64,000 nt of DNA. It comes from Schizochytrium sp. TIO01. Its lineage: Eukaryota > Sar > Bigyra > Thraustochytrida > Thraustochytriidae. The translations under genes were made by a program, and so were the position numbers. The DNA is taken from positions 1,625,148 to 1,689,147 of the forward strand of contig SMSO01000014.1 of the NCBI GenBank assembly GCA_004764695.1, given 5' to 3'. Below, piece by piece: positions 44,230 to 56,366 of this stretch. The notes below the pieces were generated by a model, which made no database searches, was not told where the DNA came from, and was given only the letters and a program-made list of their open reading frames with translations. Within the stretch, counting starts at the first letter, position 1; each line of letters starts with the position of its first letter.

Positions 44230-45423
44230 AAATCTCGTAGTAAATGCAATACAAGGCACAGTAGATCCCGCGGATTACAGGTATAACCTACTACGGCAAT
44301 CCTGGATCAGCTTGCATAGTTTTAGAAAAGTATGTTCCTTACTTCAGCCTCCTTCATTCTTGGTGTTTTACCCAGATCTCGTGGGTTTTCATCGCATAAC
44401 TTATTTCTTTGATTTTGACGAATGAATAAATAGTTCATTTGCCGTGAGCAAAGGGTGAAGGGGGGATTTCGAGTAGAGTTTGACAGCTTTATCTACCGTG
44501 TTTTGATTAAAACGATGAAACTGATGTTGATGATCACAGCTAAATGGTGGCCAAGAGGGGGCATGGCGCAAAGTGGCGCGAGCTTGTTTTTCCTCTTTTT
44601 TATTAATTTATTATTATTTATCATTTTATTTTATTCTTATTTACTTTATTTATGTTCAAGTTATAGTAGGTGGGTAGGTAAGTAGGAAGGAAGGAAGGTA
44701 GGTACCTACTTTGACTTTATCTTTTCCCTTCCTCCAATTTCCCTCTTGTTTCTCTTTTTTTTGAAATAAGAATGGAGGAAGAACCACTGAGACAAAGCTG
44801 AGTTGAACGTATAGCTAGCTATCATTTGTTTGATTATTAATAAAAAATTAAAAAAATAATAAAAGAGATTACACGAACTTTTATACTAAAAAAAAGAAAA
44901 AAAAAGCGCTGGACAACAGTGAAAGTTGTACCTGCTATTTGCAATTGTTACAATCGGTACGTCGAGTACTACAGCTACCTAGTACTAAAATCAGCGATAC
45001 TTTGAAGAAGGGCCTCTTGTGGGAAGGCAAGAAAGATAGGGAAGATGATAAGTCGCCCTAATTTTCAGCCGCACATTCTTGCGCATGTCTTAGTACAGTC
45101 TTCTCTTTGCAAGATGAATGAGTTTACAAACTAAGATAACCGATCAGCAGGTTAATTCATTATCGCCGGATGAACGAAACAAGCATGGAATGAGTAGAGA
45201 AAGGTGTATTATTATACAAGCTGAGTACTCTATCGACTGATATCCCGAAGAACAGCCATTGTTGCTGTCTTGCTTCGCAAAATTATTTATTTTCAGCGCT
45301 GTTTCTAAAATAAAACGTTTTTTACAAAAATATCCAACAGAGTGTGTGTGAGAGAGAGTGAGAGAAAAAAAAGTCTTTTGTGCTCTGAACTTTTGTTTAG
45401 TCATTAAATGTTTTTACTTTCTT

Positions 45424-45459
45424 TAAAAAAAAAAAAAAAAAAAAAAAGAGGGGGGGGGA
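45424..45459. repeat. Poly-A tract followed by G9
   Basis: More than twenty consecutive A bases, then AGAG and a run of about nine G bases. Homopolymers of this length are error-prone in assembly. Confidence 0.85.
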
Positions 45460-48008
45460 GTTAAAGCGACTATGAGAATGAATAGACTTAAGGTAAAACA
45501 TCATGAAAACATAAAACATTTTTAGAGCTGAGAGCACAGGTAATAAGTCCCTCATAGCTGCAATGTCTAACAGGTGCTTTGGGGATACACATGAACGAGG
45601 GTGCATGAACTGCTGCAATCTGCGAGGCCGAGGTGGGCAAGAACATAAGTATTATCTGGCACATGTAACGATGACGGAGGGTCTCGAAAGGCATAGCAGA
45701 ACAGACGTGGGCTCCGATTAGTGATACACTTCGCCGTTGGTTTCCCTCTTTTTTGGACGTAGAGGATGCCAACAACAAATCAAATGTAATTGCCCAGCAT
45801 GATTTTTATATTACAAGTACCTAGTACCTGAGCTAGTAGGTAAGTAGATATAGATAGGTAGGTACGTAATAATCTAGTACACATCCAGCACTTTACCTTT
45901 AAACACAACTAAGAGTCACGGTACAAGTCCCTACTCGCGGGGTGTGAAAATAGTAAAAAATACAGGCTTTGTACTACCCAGGAATGCACGCTCACCACAA
46001 TAACTTCAAACAGCCTCAAAGTTGAAAGTTGGACATCCTAGAAAGAACACAAATCATAGGACTAGGGGAAGGGCAGCGTTGACCGGAGAGCCTGGCGCAA
46101 TGGGGCCCTTTTTATGGGCGTCACACCAAACAAACAAGCAAAAGCTTGAATTGTGATTGTGCTGCTGCAGTGAACACGAAAGGCGAGAGGGAAAAAAAGT
46201 TTGACTTGTACATAGATTTGTCGTCATTCATAGTTTCTCATTGTAAAAGAAAAAGTAAAAGAAAACTTTACGTTTAGATAAAAATGTTTACTTAGTTCAT
46301 TGTTATTATATATTGGGAAAACATACGCCGAGTCGAGTCAAGCATTCTTTGGCCCATTCGCGCAATTGTACTATTCTTATGCACTCATGCACGTTAAAAC
46401 GAGCAAGGCAAGCACAGCTTCTGGAAAGGCGTCAGTCGTGATCGTTGAAGTACAAAAAGAGTTGATCACTCAATGAAAAGAGACATCTTTTCAGCTGATC
46501 ATCTCTAAGAGTTATTAAATAAACTAAAAAATATAAAGTGGGTATACCTAATAAAAACTTGTTTGAAAATACTGGGAACAGTCTTTATTACCATCACTCT
46601 CGACCTGTAATCAAAAGAGTAGTTCACAAGAGCAAAATTCGAACAGGGGGTGAAAGATACGATAAGGCATCAAGTGGTGTTGAATAATGCTTAATTGGCT
46701 GATTGACTGATGATTGATGTATTCTTTCTTTTTAGTTGAGAAATAATTGATCAAACAATTACTTTTATTTTTCGATAATTGAAAGTGATCGATTAATCAA
46801 CTTTTTAGTTCAAAGAAATAAAATATTTGAGCGTTGGTTGGAACTAACTTGTTACAGCGGGTAGCAAGAAATAAGCTTGTTCTAGGAATGATAGTATGTA
46901 CAAAAAGAGGAGAAGGCTGAGAGTGTGATTACACATTAGCACTACCTATACTCTCCTACCACTGAGTGGGTGATTCTTTGAAAAGAGTGAGTGAATCAGT
47001 GACTGACTTTTAAGTTCTGACTGAGAGTACTTTATGCCTAAAGAATGCTTGGGGCATGGACAACAACTACTACTGATTAAGCTAGCTGGTTCTATCCAGT
47101 AGTCAATATCCACCATGTCCCGTATGTGTGAGACAGAGAAGAAAAGGACTTGAAAAAACTAACTCTCTTTGCTCCTTCTAAAATTACCTGAAGAATGAAT
47201 GATAGATAGGCTAGGTGTTGCCTAGTCACCACTACTCTCTAGGTGCCTCTAGAGGTAGAAACTAGCGAGAGAAGATATGAGAGCTTTACAAGTTTCATTG
47301 CTCGAGTTTTCACCCAGCTTGACTTTGAGTAGAGGCGTTTTGCATGGTCTTTGGTCTAGCAAGTCACTGAGTGGGAGTGACAATCATGATCTCAGAGAAC
47401 GCTGATAAATAAATGAAAAAGCAAACAAACAATAGATAAATCAACAAAGCAACAACCAAAACAAGCAAGCAATTAAACAAACGAAGAAAGAATCAAGCAA
47501 ATAGATGCGAAATAAACCAGTACAGAGGTGAAATGACTAGCATCTACCTTACCTAGGTTGGTAGTCAGGTCTTCATGAAACACCTAGGTGCATCCTAGCT
47601 AGGTGGGTAGGACCTAGCTAGGCAGCTAGCTAGATAGTTCGATGGGAAAGGGGGGTATCAGTTGGAAAGCCAATTAGATCGTTACATGCGTTGGAAAGAT
47701 TGATCAGATTCCAAGATTGCCAAGGGTCACTCGGGTAAGAAAGGTACTAACCGTCAAAGCATGGTGACTGCTCCTCAATTCATCGATAGATCCCAGGTGC
47801 TTACAACCGGTCCAGATGGTACACGAGAAGATTGCGAGCAAGCCCATTCAACAATCTCGATAAAGGGCCATCTTCAACTTTCATCGCTTTCAACCTTCGC
47901 CGATCATGCCCACTGCCCAATTTTGCGTTGTTCAAACCATCCCCAGCAACATACACCACGCCTCCTAGTCTCTGCCTATCCCAGTGCTAGTGACAAAGTA
48001 AATAATTA

Positions 48009-48068
48009 GCTAAGTAAGTAAGTAAGTAAGTAAGTAACTAACTAACTAACCAACCGACTGACTGACTG
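48009..48068. repeat. Graded tetranucleotide array TAAG to TAAC to GACT
   Basis: About seven TAAG units are followed by about four TAAC units, one CAAC, and then about three GACT units, all contiguous. Confidence 0.88.
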
Positions 48069-48722
48069 CCGTGTCTTTATCGGTGCCTAGGACTAGCTAG
48101 CCACATACGCAAGGGTTTCGAAGAGGCCGAAGAATGGTAAGAAAGGAAGTCCAGGGTCTGGTCTGGTCTGATGGTAGCAGTGTCCTAGCGCGGCTAGCTA
48201 TCCCCAAAGGGAGGGAGCAGAACTCGTGACAGAATGCCTCGCGAAATGGTTCGCTCTCGTGGTAACAAACAGCGCTTTGGGCTGAACAGGAGGCGCGGAA
48301 GCGGTTGAGGACAGAGCTGTTTCGGAGCAGAAGAGCGCAGGAACTGACTGACTGACTGACCTTCTCGCCTCATCGCATCTCTATCGCCAGCTGCAGAGAG
48401 AGGGAGTCAGGCTGAGAGAGAGAGAGAGAAAGAGAATCTATCTCTTGGGTTGCGCTGCGCGTGGAGGAATCAAGGAATCAAGAAGAAGAAGAAGAAGAAG
48501 ATAAGTGCGAAGTGCTTTGTTGGTTAGTTCCAAACGGAGCGAGAAAGAACGAAGGAAGAGGGGAGACTCGACTAGATAGTTAGATAGGTAGTAGTAGTAG
48601 GTAGGTGTTAGATAGGGGCGGCTAGGGTCTGCTTGTATGTATGGATAACTAACTGACTGTAGCTGGCTATCAATTAGATGGACGACGTTAATGGCGGCAT
48701 GAGGCATGACGACTATTGAATT

Positions 48723-48760
48723 GCAAACAAACAAACAAACAAACATACAAACAAACAAAA
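48723..48760. repeat. (AAAC)n microsatellite
   Basis: About nine AAAC units with one ATAC interruption. Confidence 0.88.
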
Positions 48761-48962
48761 AAACGATCACGATCGATGGAATGGTCGATGGATGGATGGC
48801 TTAGTTTGCTTAGTTTTTTCACCTTGACATGCAGTTGAACAGAAAGAATCACAGCGGTCGTTTCGATTGGGCGCTTTATTTAGTGATACCTAAGCTGAGC
48901 ACTGATTGGTTGGTGGCTTGATGGGTGGTGAGTTATCCATGAATTGTGAGCAAATAACTAAT

Positions 48963-48992
48963 CGATTGATTGATTGATTGATTGATTGATAG
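48963..48992. repeat. (TTGA)n microsatellite
   Basis: About seven units. Confidence 0.88.
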
Positions 48993-49783
48993 ATTGCTTT
49001 GATGGTTACGGTGCCTCAGTTTAACGTGCTAAGAAGTGCTGCTCTGTTCCCGAAAGACGGCCATTTGAGCTAATAAAGTTGGCTTGAGCTGAGCTTTTTT
49101 CAGTTCACTACTAAGTTAACTTACTACTCACTAGCTAGCTAACTAACTAACTGACAGAACATACTAACTATCCGCCAACTAACCAAACGGCCTAGCCTTA
49201 TGCCTAGCGAACTCGCTAGCCAGCCGAAAGTTGAACTAACTAAGTAACCAAAAAGCGGATTGGTCATTCTCTGGAGCTCACAAACCATTCCGTCTTAATG
49301 GCCACATCGGTCACTGTGTGAATGATGGAATTCATCCTTTCCGTTGTGCTCAGCCTTCCTCTCTTCTGCCTCTGGTCCCTTGGCTAGCTAGCTAGCTCTC
49401 TACAGACACCTTTGATTCAACTCGAGCCTTCATTCAAGCAGGTATGTGTGAACAGCAGCAGCAGCATCAGCAGCAGCAGTAGTGAGGAACAGAGATCACG
49501 ACAGACGATCGACCACATACATGTGAGCGAACTGAGCTCGTTTGACGTCGCCAACAGTAGAGGCGCGCTAGGGCTGGGAGCCTAGGCACCTCTATGCGGT
49601 AGTGTGTAGGTTCGTAGCGCACCCTCCAAAGTCGTTATCGCGAGTAATCACTCTTACCAGAGCGTTTCGATTACAACTAATTGTTAGCTTGAGAAGTGAA
49701 TTCTGTCGAATTCCATTGGTCTGGCTGGTTTAGGGTCACAGAAGTTGCGTGCCTACGTAGGCCGGTGCCTACAACGAGTTAAT

Positions 49784-49811
49784 TCAATTGGTCAATTGGT
49801 CAATTGGTCAA
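49784..49811. repeat. (CAATTGGT)n octamer repeat
   Basis: Three tandem copies of an octamer containing the palindrome CAATTG, followed by AATG-type units. Confidence 0.8.
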
Positions 49812-50522
49812 CGAATGAACGAATGAATGAATCAATCATTCAATGGATCACTTAATCGATCAAGCGATCCATCAACGAAGAAGAATCAAGAATTGATCGA
49901 TCAATGAAGAACTCGAAGATGACCCCAAGAACTCGATAGACTTCCCATCCATCCTAGAAAGAGCAAGCTGGGAGGGAGTCTGGCAAGCTTGAAAGCTCGG
50001 CTTCTGAAAAGATTCTCAAAAGAGTCCAAGCTGGCGCGAGGAATTTCTTTTAGTAGCTGCAAGATTGGTAACGACCTCGCTGGCTGAAGAAGACTCGCTC
50101 TCGCAGTGCTTACCGCAGGATTCCGACGAGACTCTTCGCTGAGTCCCATTCATTCATTGATTGATTCACTCATTCACAGTTGGCGAGACAGCCTCGGCAA
50201 GAAATAAATAGCCTTGTGGAAAGAAGGTTCGGAATCCTCGACAACTAACTTCAGAGCTGATTGATCACCGACGCCGACGTCGAAATTCGGGTAACACCGA
50301 ATTCATGGCAGCGTCTGCGATTCTGATTTGCAATTCCGGTTCGCGATTCCGAGGACTAATCTCCCTCCATAATCTCGGCGAGCTTTTGCAGAATGGTCAA
50401 TGATATGTGACTGCTGTACTACGCTATTCTTGATTGCTCTGAGGTGGAGGTGGTGTGTGTATGTGCATCTGTATAAGAGAAGAGACCAGCCGCCAGAATG
50501 TTGACTTGCTTTGTAATTTGTT

Positions 50523-50586
50523 TAATGCTTTGATGCTTTTTTGATGATTTGGTGATTTGGCGATTTGGTGATTTGATGATTTGATT
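50523..50586. repeat. GATTTG-based imperfect repeat
   Basis: Several tandem octamers of the form GATTTGGT with single-base variants (GCGATTTG, GATGATTTG). Confidence 0.75.
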
Positions 50587-50826
50587 CTTGAAGCTGCCTC
50601 GAGCCTGGGTGAAGCTGCTGGTTTGTGAGGAGGGAGGCTTCGCTGTGAAGGAACAAGCAGCTTGAAGAGCGCAGGCTCGGGAGGAGATTTGAGGTCGATC
50701 AGTCTTGAAATTCTGTTGAAAGCGGAGGAAAGCAAACACCATTGTGCCAATATTACATTCACTACCCCTTTGTCTGTTAGCTGCAGAGTCATGAAAGAAA
50801 TTAGTCAGTTGGTTGAATAAATAGGT

Positions 50827-50953
50827 AGTTTGTTTGTTTGTTTGTTAAATAGTTTGTTAAATAGTTTGTTTGTTTGTTTGTTTGTTTGTTTGTTAAATAG
50901 TTTGTTAAATAGTTTGTTTGTTAAATAGTTTGTTTGTTAAATAGTTAGTTACT
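50827..50953. repeat. Compound (GTTT)n / GTTTGTTAAATA repeat
   Basis: GTTT units alternate with a 12-bp unit carrying TTAAATA. About six copies of the longer unit are present, giving a two-level repeat. Confidence 0.88.
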
Positions 50954-53219
50954 TAGTTAGCTCGGAATGACTGGGCAACCCTGCTCTGGGTGTAAATGAG
51001 AGATGGCTCTAGCTAGAGCTAGCTGGCTGCTACTGCAAAGCAGCTAACTATTGAGTGACGATGTTTCTGTTCCTGACTCTCTTATAAAAAGTTGAGGTAG
51101 GTATGGAGGTACCTGCTTTCTATTCTGTTTTATTCCATTCTATCTGTTGGTGATTAATTACATACATAGGTTTCGTTGCTTTACTCCCTGCTGTAATTGG
51201 AAGAACCAGGAATACGGAGATAGATTCTGTTTCCCTTTTTTTACTTCTTTACTTTTATTTTTTTTTTACTTTTAATTTTTTAAACCGAGTAGGTATAAGC
51301 TAGGGGGTGACTAGTTGAAAAGCTAAGGCATTTTGTTTGTTGAAGAGGGGGGAATGTGAAACTTGAGAAAGCCTAATTTATCGAGGAACTTCTGAGTTCC
51401 CCACTCCTCTTGGTATGCGTGACAATACCCTAGACTAAGACATACTGATGTCTGCAGAGTTGAAGAAGAAACATATTTTTGTTTAATATGTATATATTCT
51501 TTTATTGCATTATTTAATTTATAAAATAATAATTATAAACCTAAAACACATTTTCGTTTTTATTCATCTTTTTATCTCTAAAAAGTGTCATTTGGAAAAA
51601 AAAAAAATGTAGAAATAAATATATTTAACTTTCTTTCTTTCTTTCTTCTCTTTTCTGTTCTTTTTAAAATGCCTGGGGAAGAATGAAATAGAGAAGAACG
51701 GGCACATCGCGAGCTGCTGCTACCCATGTAAACAGACCTGAACTTGAAAATTTACGAATATACCCCTAAACTCACATGCGAAAACATTGACTCATCACAA
51801 ATAAAAATTTATGTCTGATCATCATGATCTGCAATCGACATTTTCACCATTTACAAGCGGTTTGGTTGATACCCAGACACATTTAAAGGACTTGCTTGAG
51901 CTTGAGAGGTGACGAGACTGACAACTGGACACAGGCACGATAAATTTCATTGATTAGGTCTACAAATATCTCCCGTCTGAGATGCTCAGGTCCTCGCATA
52001 ACTCTGGTCTCCAAGCTTGTTTATTGTGAATGGCAAATATCTTGAAAAGTTCGAGTTCTCATGCCATCCATGTCCACTGAGTGGGTGCTTTTGAGTGTTG
52101 TTATTTGAGCAACGGTCAGAGATGTAATAATTACTGAAGTATTTGTTTATTTATTAGCGGCAGGTAGGTATTCTGAGACCTGGACATGTCTGGCAATCTT
52201 GGTCTGGTGTTTGTTTCTTTGACACATATTTCTTGGAGCAGGAGTCGAATACCTCACACCACTCGGCTTCACCTCATTCGCTCCTTCGTCCTGACGACTA
52301 CTTTGCAAGCTATCAATGATCAAGGTTCCCCTCTTCCTGAACGACAGATTCACGCTAAGTTACGTATGCACACGTACGGATACTAAGGCGCAAATTGGAC
52401 ATTGCTGCGATCAGTCGCACGCACTTGAACTCAAGCTGTTTGCCCATAGTCTTGAGACGTTTGTCCCAGATTTGGGTGGCTTCGGATGAACTTGCATTCG
52501 CTTTCGAGATGCATGCAAGCAAACCGGACATCGGACTTGCGGACATACGTGAGATCTAACAGGGCAGCCTCAGCAGATTGTGCATGAGCCAGCCAGATCA
52601 CAGTCGTATGGACCTTCACAGCGAGATGTCGCACCGTGCGCAACAGTCACAAATGGGAATAAGAGTGAGTATAATCGTGAGTGGGCCTTGGAGTATAACT
52701 TGCTTGCCTTCAAAGATTGCGTTGGCAAAGTGCATCCACGATTACACGCAGGATGAGGCTGAGATTGCCAGTGTGACAATGGCAATTTACCACGATTCGC
52801 GAGTTCAGGGCTGCGATGTCGCGCGCTGGAGGCTAGCTAGCTAGCTAGTCCTAGGGGTGATGATTCGTTTGGTTGCACGGTATTGACTCAACGGAGTTTG
52901 CATTTGCCTCCGTTCAAGATCAAGAAATCAAGTTTGTTTGTCCCATGCTCAATGGTTTTCAGATTGCAAAGTCGGCGAGGATATCCGGTCTCATCTAGGG
53001 CTGGCAGCTGGAACTTGGCAAGGCCCACTACAGTCAGTTGATCAAATTGAGCAGCGGCTGAGCTGATTCAGAGTGGTTCTCAATCTTGCATTCTTTGTGT
53101 ATTGCTTATTGGATCGAGCCAATGAACCAACTGCAAGCAAGAAAAACCTCCAGTTCAAGAGAAAACGAATTGTAGAAACTTCGAAAGTCGAGGCACCTGG
53201 AAACAGAAAAGAGCAGTAC

Positions 53220-53338
53220 ACTGAATGAATGAATGGAATGAATGAATGGGTAAATGGGTAAATGAATGGGCAAATGAATGAATGAATGAATGAATGGGCA
53301 AATGAATGAATGAATGAATGAATGGGTAAATAAATGAA
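53220..53338. repeat. AATG-based minisatellite
   Basis: About 118 bp of AATG units interspersed with GGGTA/GGGCA variants. Higher-order blocks of four to five AATG units are separated by GGGCAAATG. Confidence 0.88.
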
Positions 53339-54323
53339 CGTTGATCTTGAACTTAAAAGGAGTTGGCGACAAGACTCGGGGGGTCCCATCAGTTTTTACC
53401 ATCTCATCAACCCAAATGTCGTTGCCATGTCGTGTCTGAAAAGAAGTAGTGGGTAGTACCGAAGTACGGGAAAAACTACTTCGACTCAGCAAGACTTTGG
53501 ACTTGAGGAAATGGTGCTGAGAATAAAAAAACTCTTTACTTGTCAAAAGAGTTTTATTTCTGTTTTCCTGATAACTTGAAATGTGATAGTGAACTTACAG
53601 GAGAATAGGGGAACACTTTACTTTCAGTATTGGTTTTGTTTCAAGTGGTTCATTTAATTAAAGTATCAATTAAAATATTTTCAATTATTTTCAAGTTACA
53701 AAATACAAAGAAAATATTGACACTAGTACTCATTTTCTCATTCGGTAGCAAAGGAATATATAGTTGAAAATAAAAGGAAGAGGAAAGGGAAAGGAAAAAT
53801 AATAAATTCCTAAATGATGAATGAAGAGAATAAAATTGAGTTTCTTAAATAATATTTATATTTAAATTTTAAAAAAAGCTTTCAAGAAAGATTATGAGTC
53901 ATGGAAAATTTTAATGCTTTCGTTGTGTTTCCCATTTCCACATCGTTCATTCCTGTTTCAAAGTATTTCATTGCTAATTCATTTTCTCAATCTGAAGTCT
54001 TCGGGCAAGCTTGATCGACAGCATTAACAATCCTCGAGATCGCTTCACCCGGCTGCGGCGGGCGTTCCTGCGCCGTTTGGACAAACCGCTATCAACCTTG
54101 AGGCCGCTGCGGTGGTGGCTGGCCAGCGGAGCTTGCGGCGGCGGAGCAGGCCCGCGAGGCCTAACAGGGCAGCATTTGCTCTGGAGCCAAGGTCACGACG
54201 GTATATTTTGCAAAGCACTCACTGCACAAACCGAGGCCGGGCGGGTCTCGGAGGTCTTGACTTTCGGGGACCAAAATTAACACGACCTGAGGCTTCGCAG
54301 CAGCCCATAGGGCTAAGGCAGCC

Positions 54324-54905
54324 ATGGCGGATAGCAAGAATGCTGCAATGCAAAATGCCAACTTCTCCGTGCATCAGTCGGCTTGGGAGTCGCTTGAGAA
54401 CCTGCCAAACTTGCAATTGAATTTATTCTCTATCTACAAGATCGGCGGTGCCATCTCGGATGCTCTCAAACTAGAAGGCCTTGAGCCGCCCCAACTTCGC
54501 CAAGTAGGCTCCTCCCAGCCTGATCAAATGTACATGGACTTCAGGATTAACATGCACCTGCCTTCGATGAAGGGTTCCTCGCAGGAAAGCACTAAAGCGC
54601 TCTCTGATGAAAGGCAGCGCATACACGCGACAAACTCCAATTCATCAAGCCAGCCATCCTCAACCTCAGTAGGAAGAGACTCAAATGGAATGCCTCTGGG
54701 AGTTGGCGGGGCAGCACAATATCAGCAGCTTGTGCAACTTATGAATTTAAACCCCAACGCAATGGCTGACCAGGGCCTCGCAGGTCTTCAAGATACTTAC
54801 TTACAACTGACACAGCATTGGAAACAATCACAAAACAGTCTGGTCCAACAGCAGCAACTTCAATTAATGCAACACTTCTTGACTCAGCAGCAGCAGCAGC
54901 AGCAA

Positions 54906-54943
<38 letters not shown>

Positions 54944-55001
54944 GCAACAACAGCAGCAGCAACAACAACAACAACAACAGCAACAACAACAGCAGCAGCA
55001 A

Positions 55002-55036
<35 letters not shown>

Positions 55037-56366
55037 ACAACAACAACAACAGCAACACTTGCTACAGCAATATCAACTATTTTTGGAACAACAACAGCAG
55101 CAGCAGCAACAACAACAACAGTCGGATCAAAGGTCATGTAAAATTGAACCTAGTGACCAAGCTCAGTCACATAACCAGCAACCTTACATTACCGACCAGA
55201 ATGTGATGCAGCAACTACAACACTTGCAGCAACTGCAGCAGATCCAACAATATCATCAACTGCAGCAGATCCATCACGAGCGTATTTTAGAACAACAACA
55301 GCAGCACCAACGACAATTTGATATTGCCCGAATTCAAGCAAATATTGCGAGCTTGATTGGGCCACATCAACAAAACAATAGTAAACTGGAGGATATTTTG
55401 AAAGACGGGCAGCAAATTGGAGCTTCCAGCGGCCACGTGATGCCTTCTCATAATCTCCAGGCCGCCTATACAGGCGTCAAACGAAAACTAAGCAGTGGTT
55501 CCTATGACTCTGCTCTAAGCGGCAACACTAGGGCATCGATGAATCGATTTGGAGGGTCCAAAGATGATGACAAACCCTCTCGAGCAGGAAAGTATGGTAG
55601 AGGTGCGCGTTGCTTCGAATTCTTGTGTGACCGACAACGAATTGGTCCTCGTCATTGCGAGGTCCATCAAGACCCCAACGAGCGCATGAAGGAAGCCAAG
55701 GACCTCCCTTTTATGCGAACTGGTGCAAATGGCACAGTATACAAGGATGGTAACTACTGCCGTGTTCTTCAATGTGACCAAAAAGCGATCCGGAACACCC
55801 CATTCTGCAGGAAGCATGGCCCAAAAGTCCAATGCAATTTTGAAGGTTGCAAACAAAAACCTTTAGCAAACGATGTGAGATGTAAGGATCATGTCTCAGA
55901 TGCCCGTGTTTTTATGAAGAAAAACATCTGCCAGGAGCTTTGCCGCCATAATGACGGCACCTTTTATACCTGTTTCAACAAAAAGGTCAAAGGTTCGCAA
56001 ATGTGCGTGAATCACATTGATTGGGATAAATGCGATGCACCAAACTGTAAGGAAAAGCGTTACCGAACCTGTAATTTTTGTGGGGAGCACAAAGACCAGT
56101 TTAAATCTCTTCTGCGACGCTTCAAGCCTTTCTCTTTGAAGCGTGATTGGGAGGCAAACAAAGACAAGATCTCAGAGGAGATTTGGCGAGTCTACTTGAA
56201 AAATAAACAGGCACTGATTGACGCAGAAAATCGTGCTTGCCAAATTGGACCCTCGTCATCCCCATCCCAGTCTGAACACAGATCTGAGTTAAATGATGAT
56301 AAAGATGGAGATGATGATGACGACGAGGACGACGAGGACGAGGACGAAGGAGGCAACCAATCTTGA
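54324..56366 (+). CDS. PolyQ, Cys/His-rich probable nuclear protein
   Basis: 680 residues from an ATG in a good context (GCCATGG). Residues about 25-75 form a short conserved-looking N-terminal region ending in DFRINMHLP. Residues 188-244 are 57 consecutive glutamines encoded by mixed CAG and CAA, followed by further Gln-rich sequence to about 345. Residues about 427-592 are a Cys/His-rich domain with repeated C-x(3-5)-C and C-x2-H pairs (CRVLQCDQ, FCRKHGP, CNFEGCKQ, RCKDH, MCVNH, CDAPNCKEK, CGEHK), probably binding several zinc ions. The C-terminus is a nearly pure Asp/Glu tail. This organisation suggests a chromatin or transcription regulator. The zinc pattern loosely recalls KANSL2/INO80D-type potential DNA-binding domains, but I cannot confirm the family. 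Confidence 0.8.
54885..55055 (+). repeat. CAG/CAA tract encoding 57 Gln
   Basis: 171 bp of in-frame CAG and CAA codons without other codons. A second, shorter Gln run is at about 55092-55121. CAA interruptions are frequent, which should limit slippage compared with a pure CAG array. Confidence 0.95.

Larger units (their letters stand above)
35543..54323. other. 18.8-kb gene-poor, microsatellite-rich region
   Basis: No frame longer than about 150 codons and no recognisable family occur between the STAND gene and the polyQ gene, both on the plus strand. The sequence is AT-rich with many tetranucleotide arrays, CTAG-rich palindromic patches (47570-47640, 49130-49155, 49380-49400), poly-A and poly-T tracts, and a few protein-like open stretches described in the findings. 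The last 300 bp (54030-54320) are distinctly GC-rich and probably form the promoter or 5' UTR of the polyQ gene. Multi-exon or non-coding RNA genes cannot be excluded. Confidence 0.6.

Noticed and set aside
44023-44259. Tyr/Ile/Ser/Leu repeat proteins on the minus strand
   Set aside because: Pure translation of the GATA array.
36684-53338. Repeat arrays considered as CRISPR
   Set aside because: Units are 4-12 bp and contiguous, with no spacers or cas genes, in a eukaryotic context.
54739-55141. Long Leu-, Ala/Val- and Thr-rich open frames across the CAG/CAA tract on both strands
   Set aside because: These are reading-frame shadows of the polyglutamine repeat; only the Gln frame continues into a complex conserved protein.
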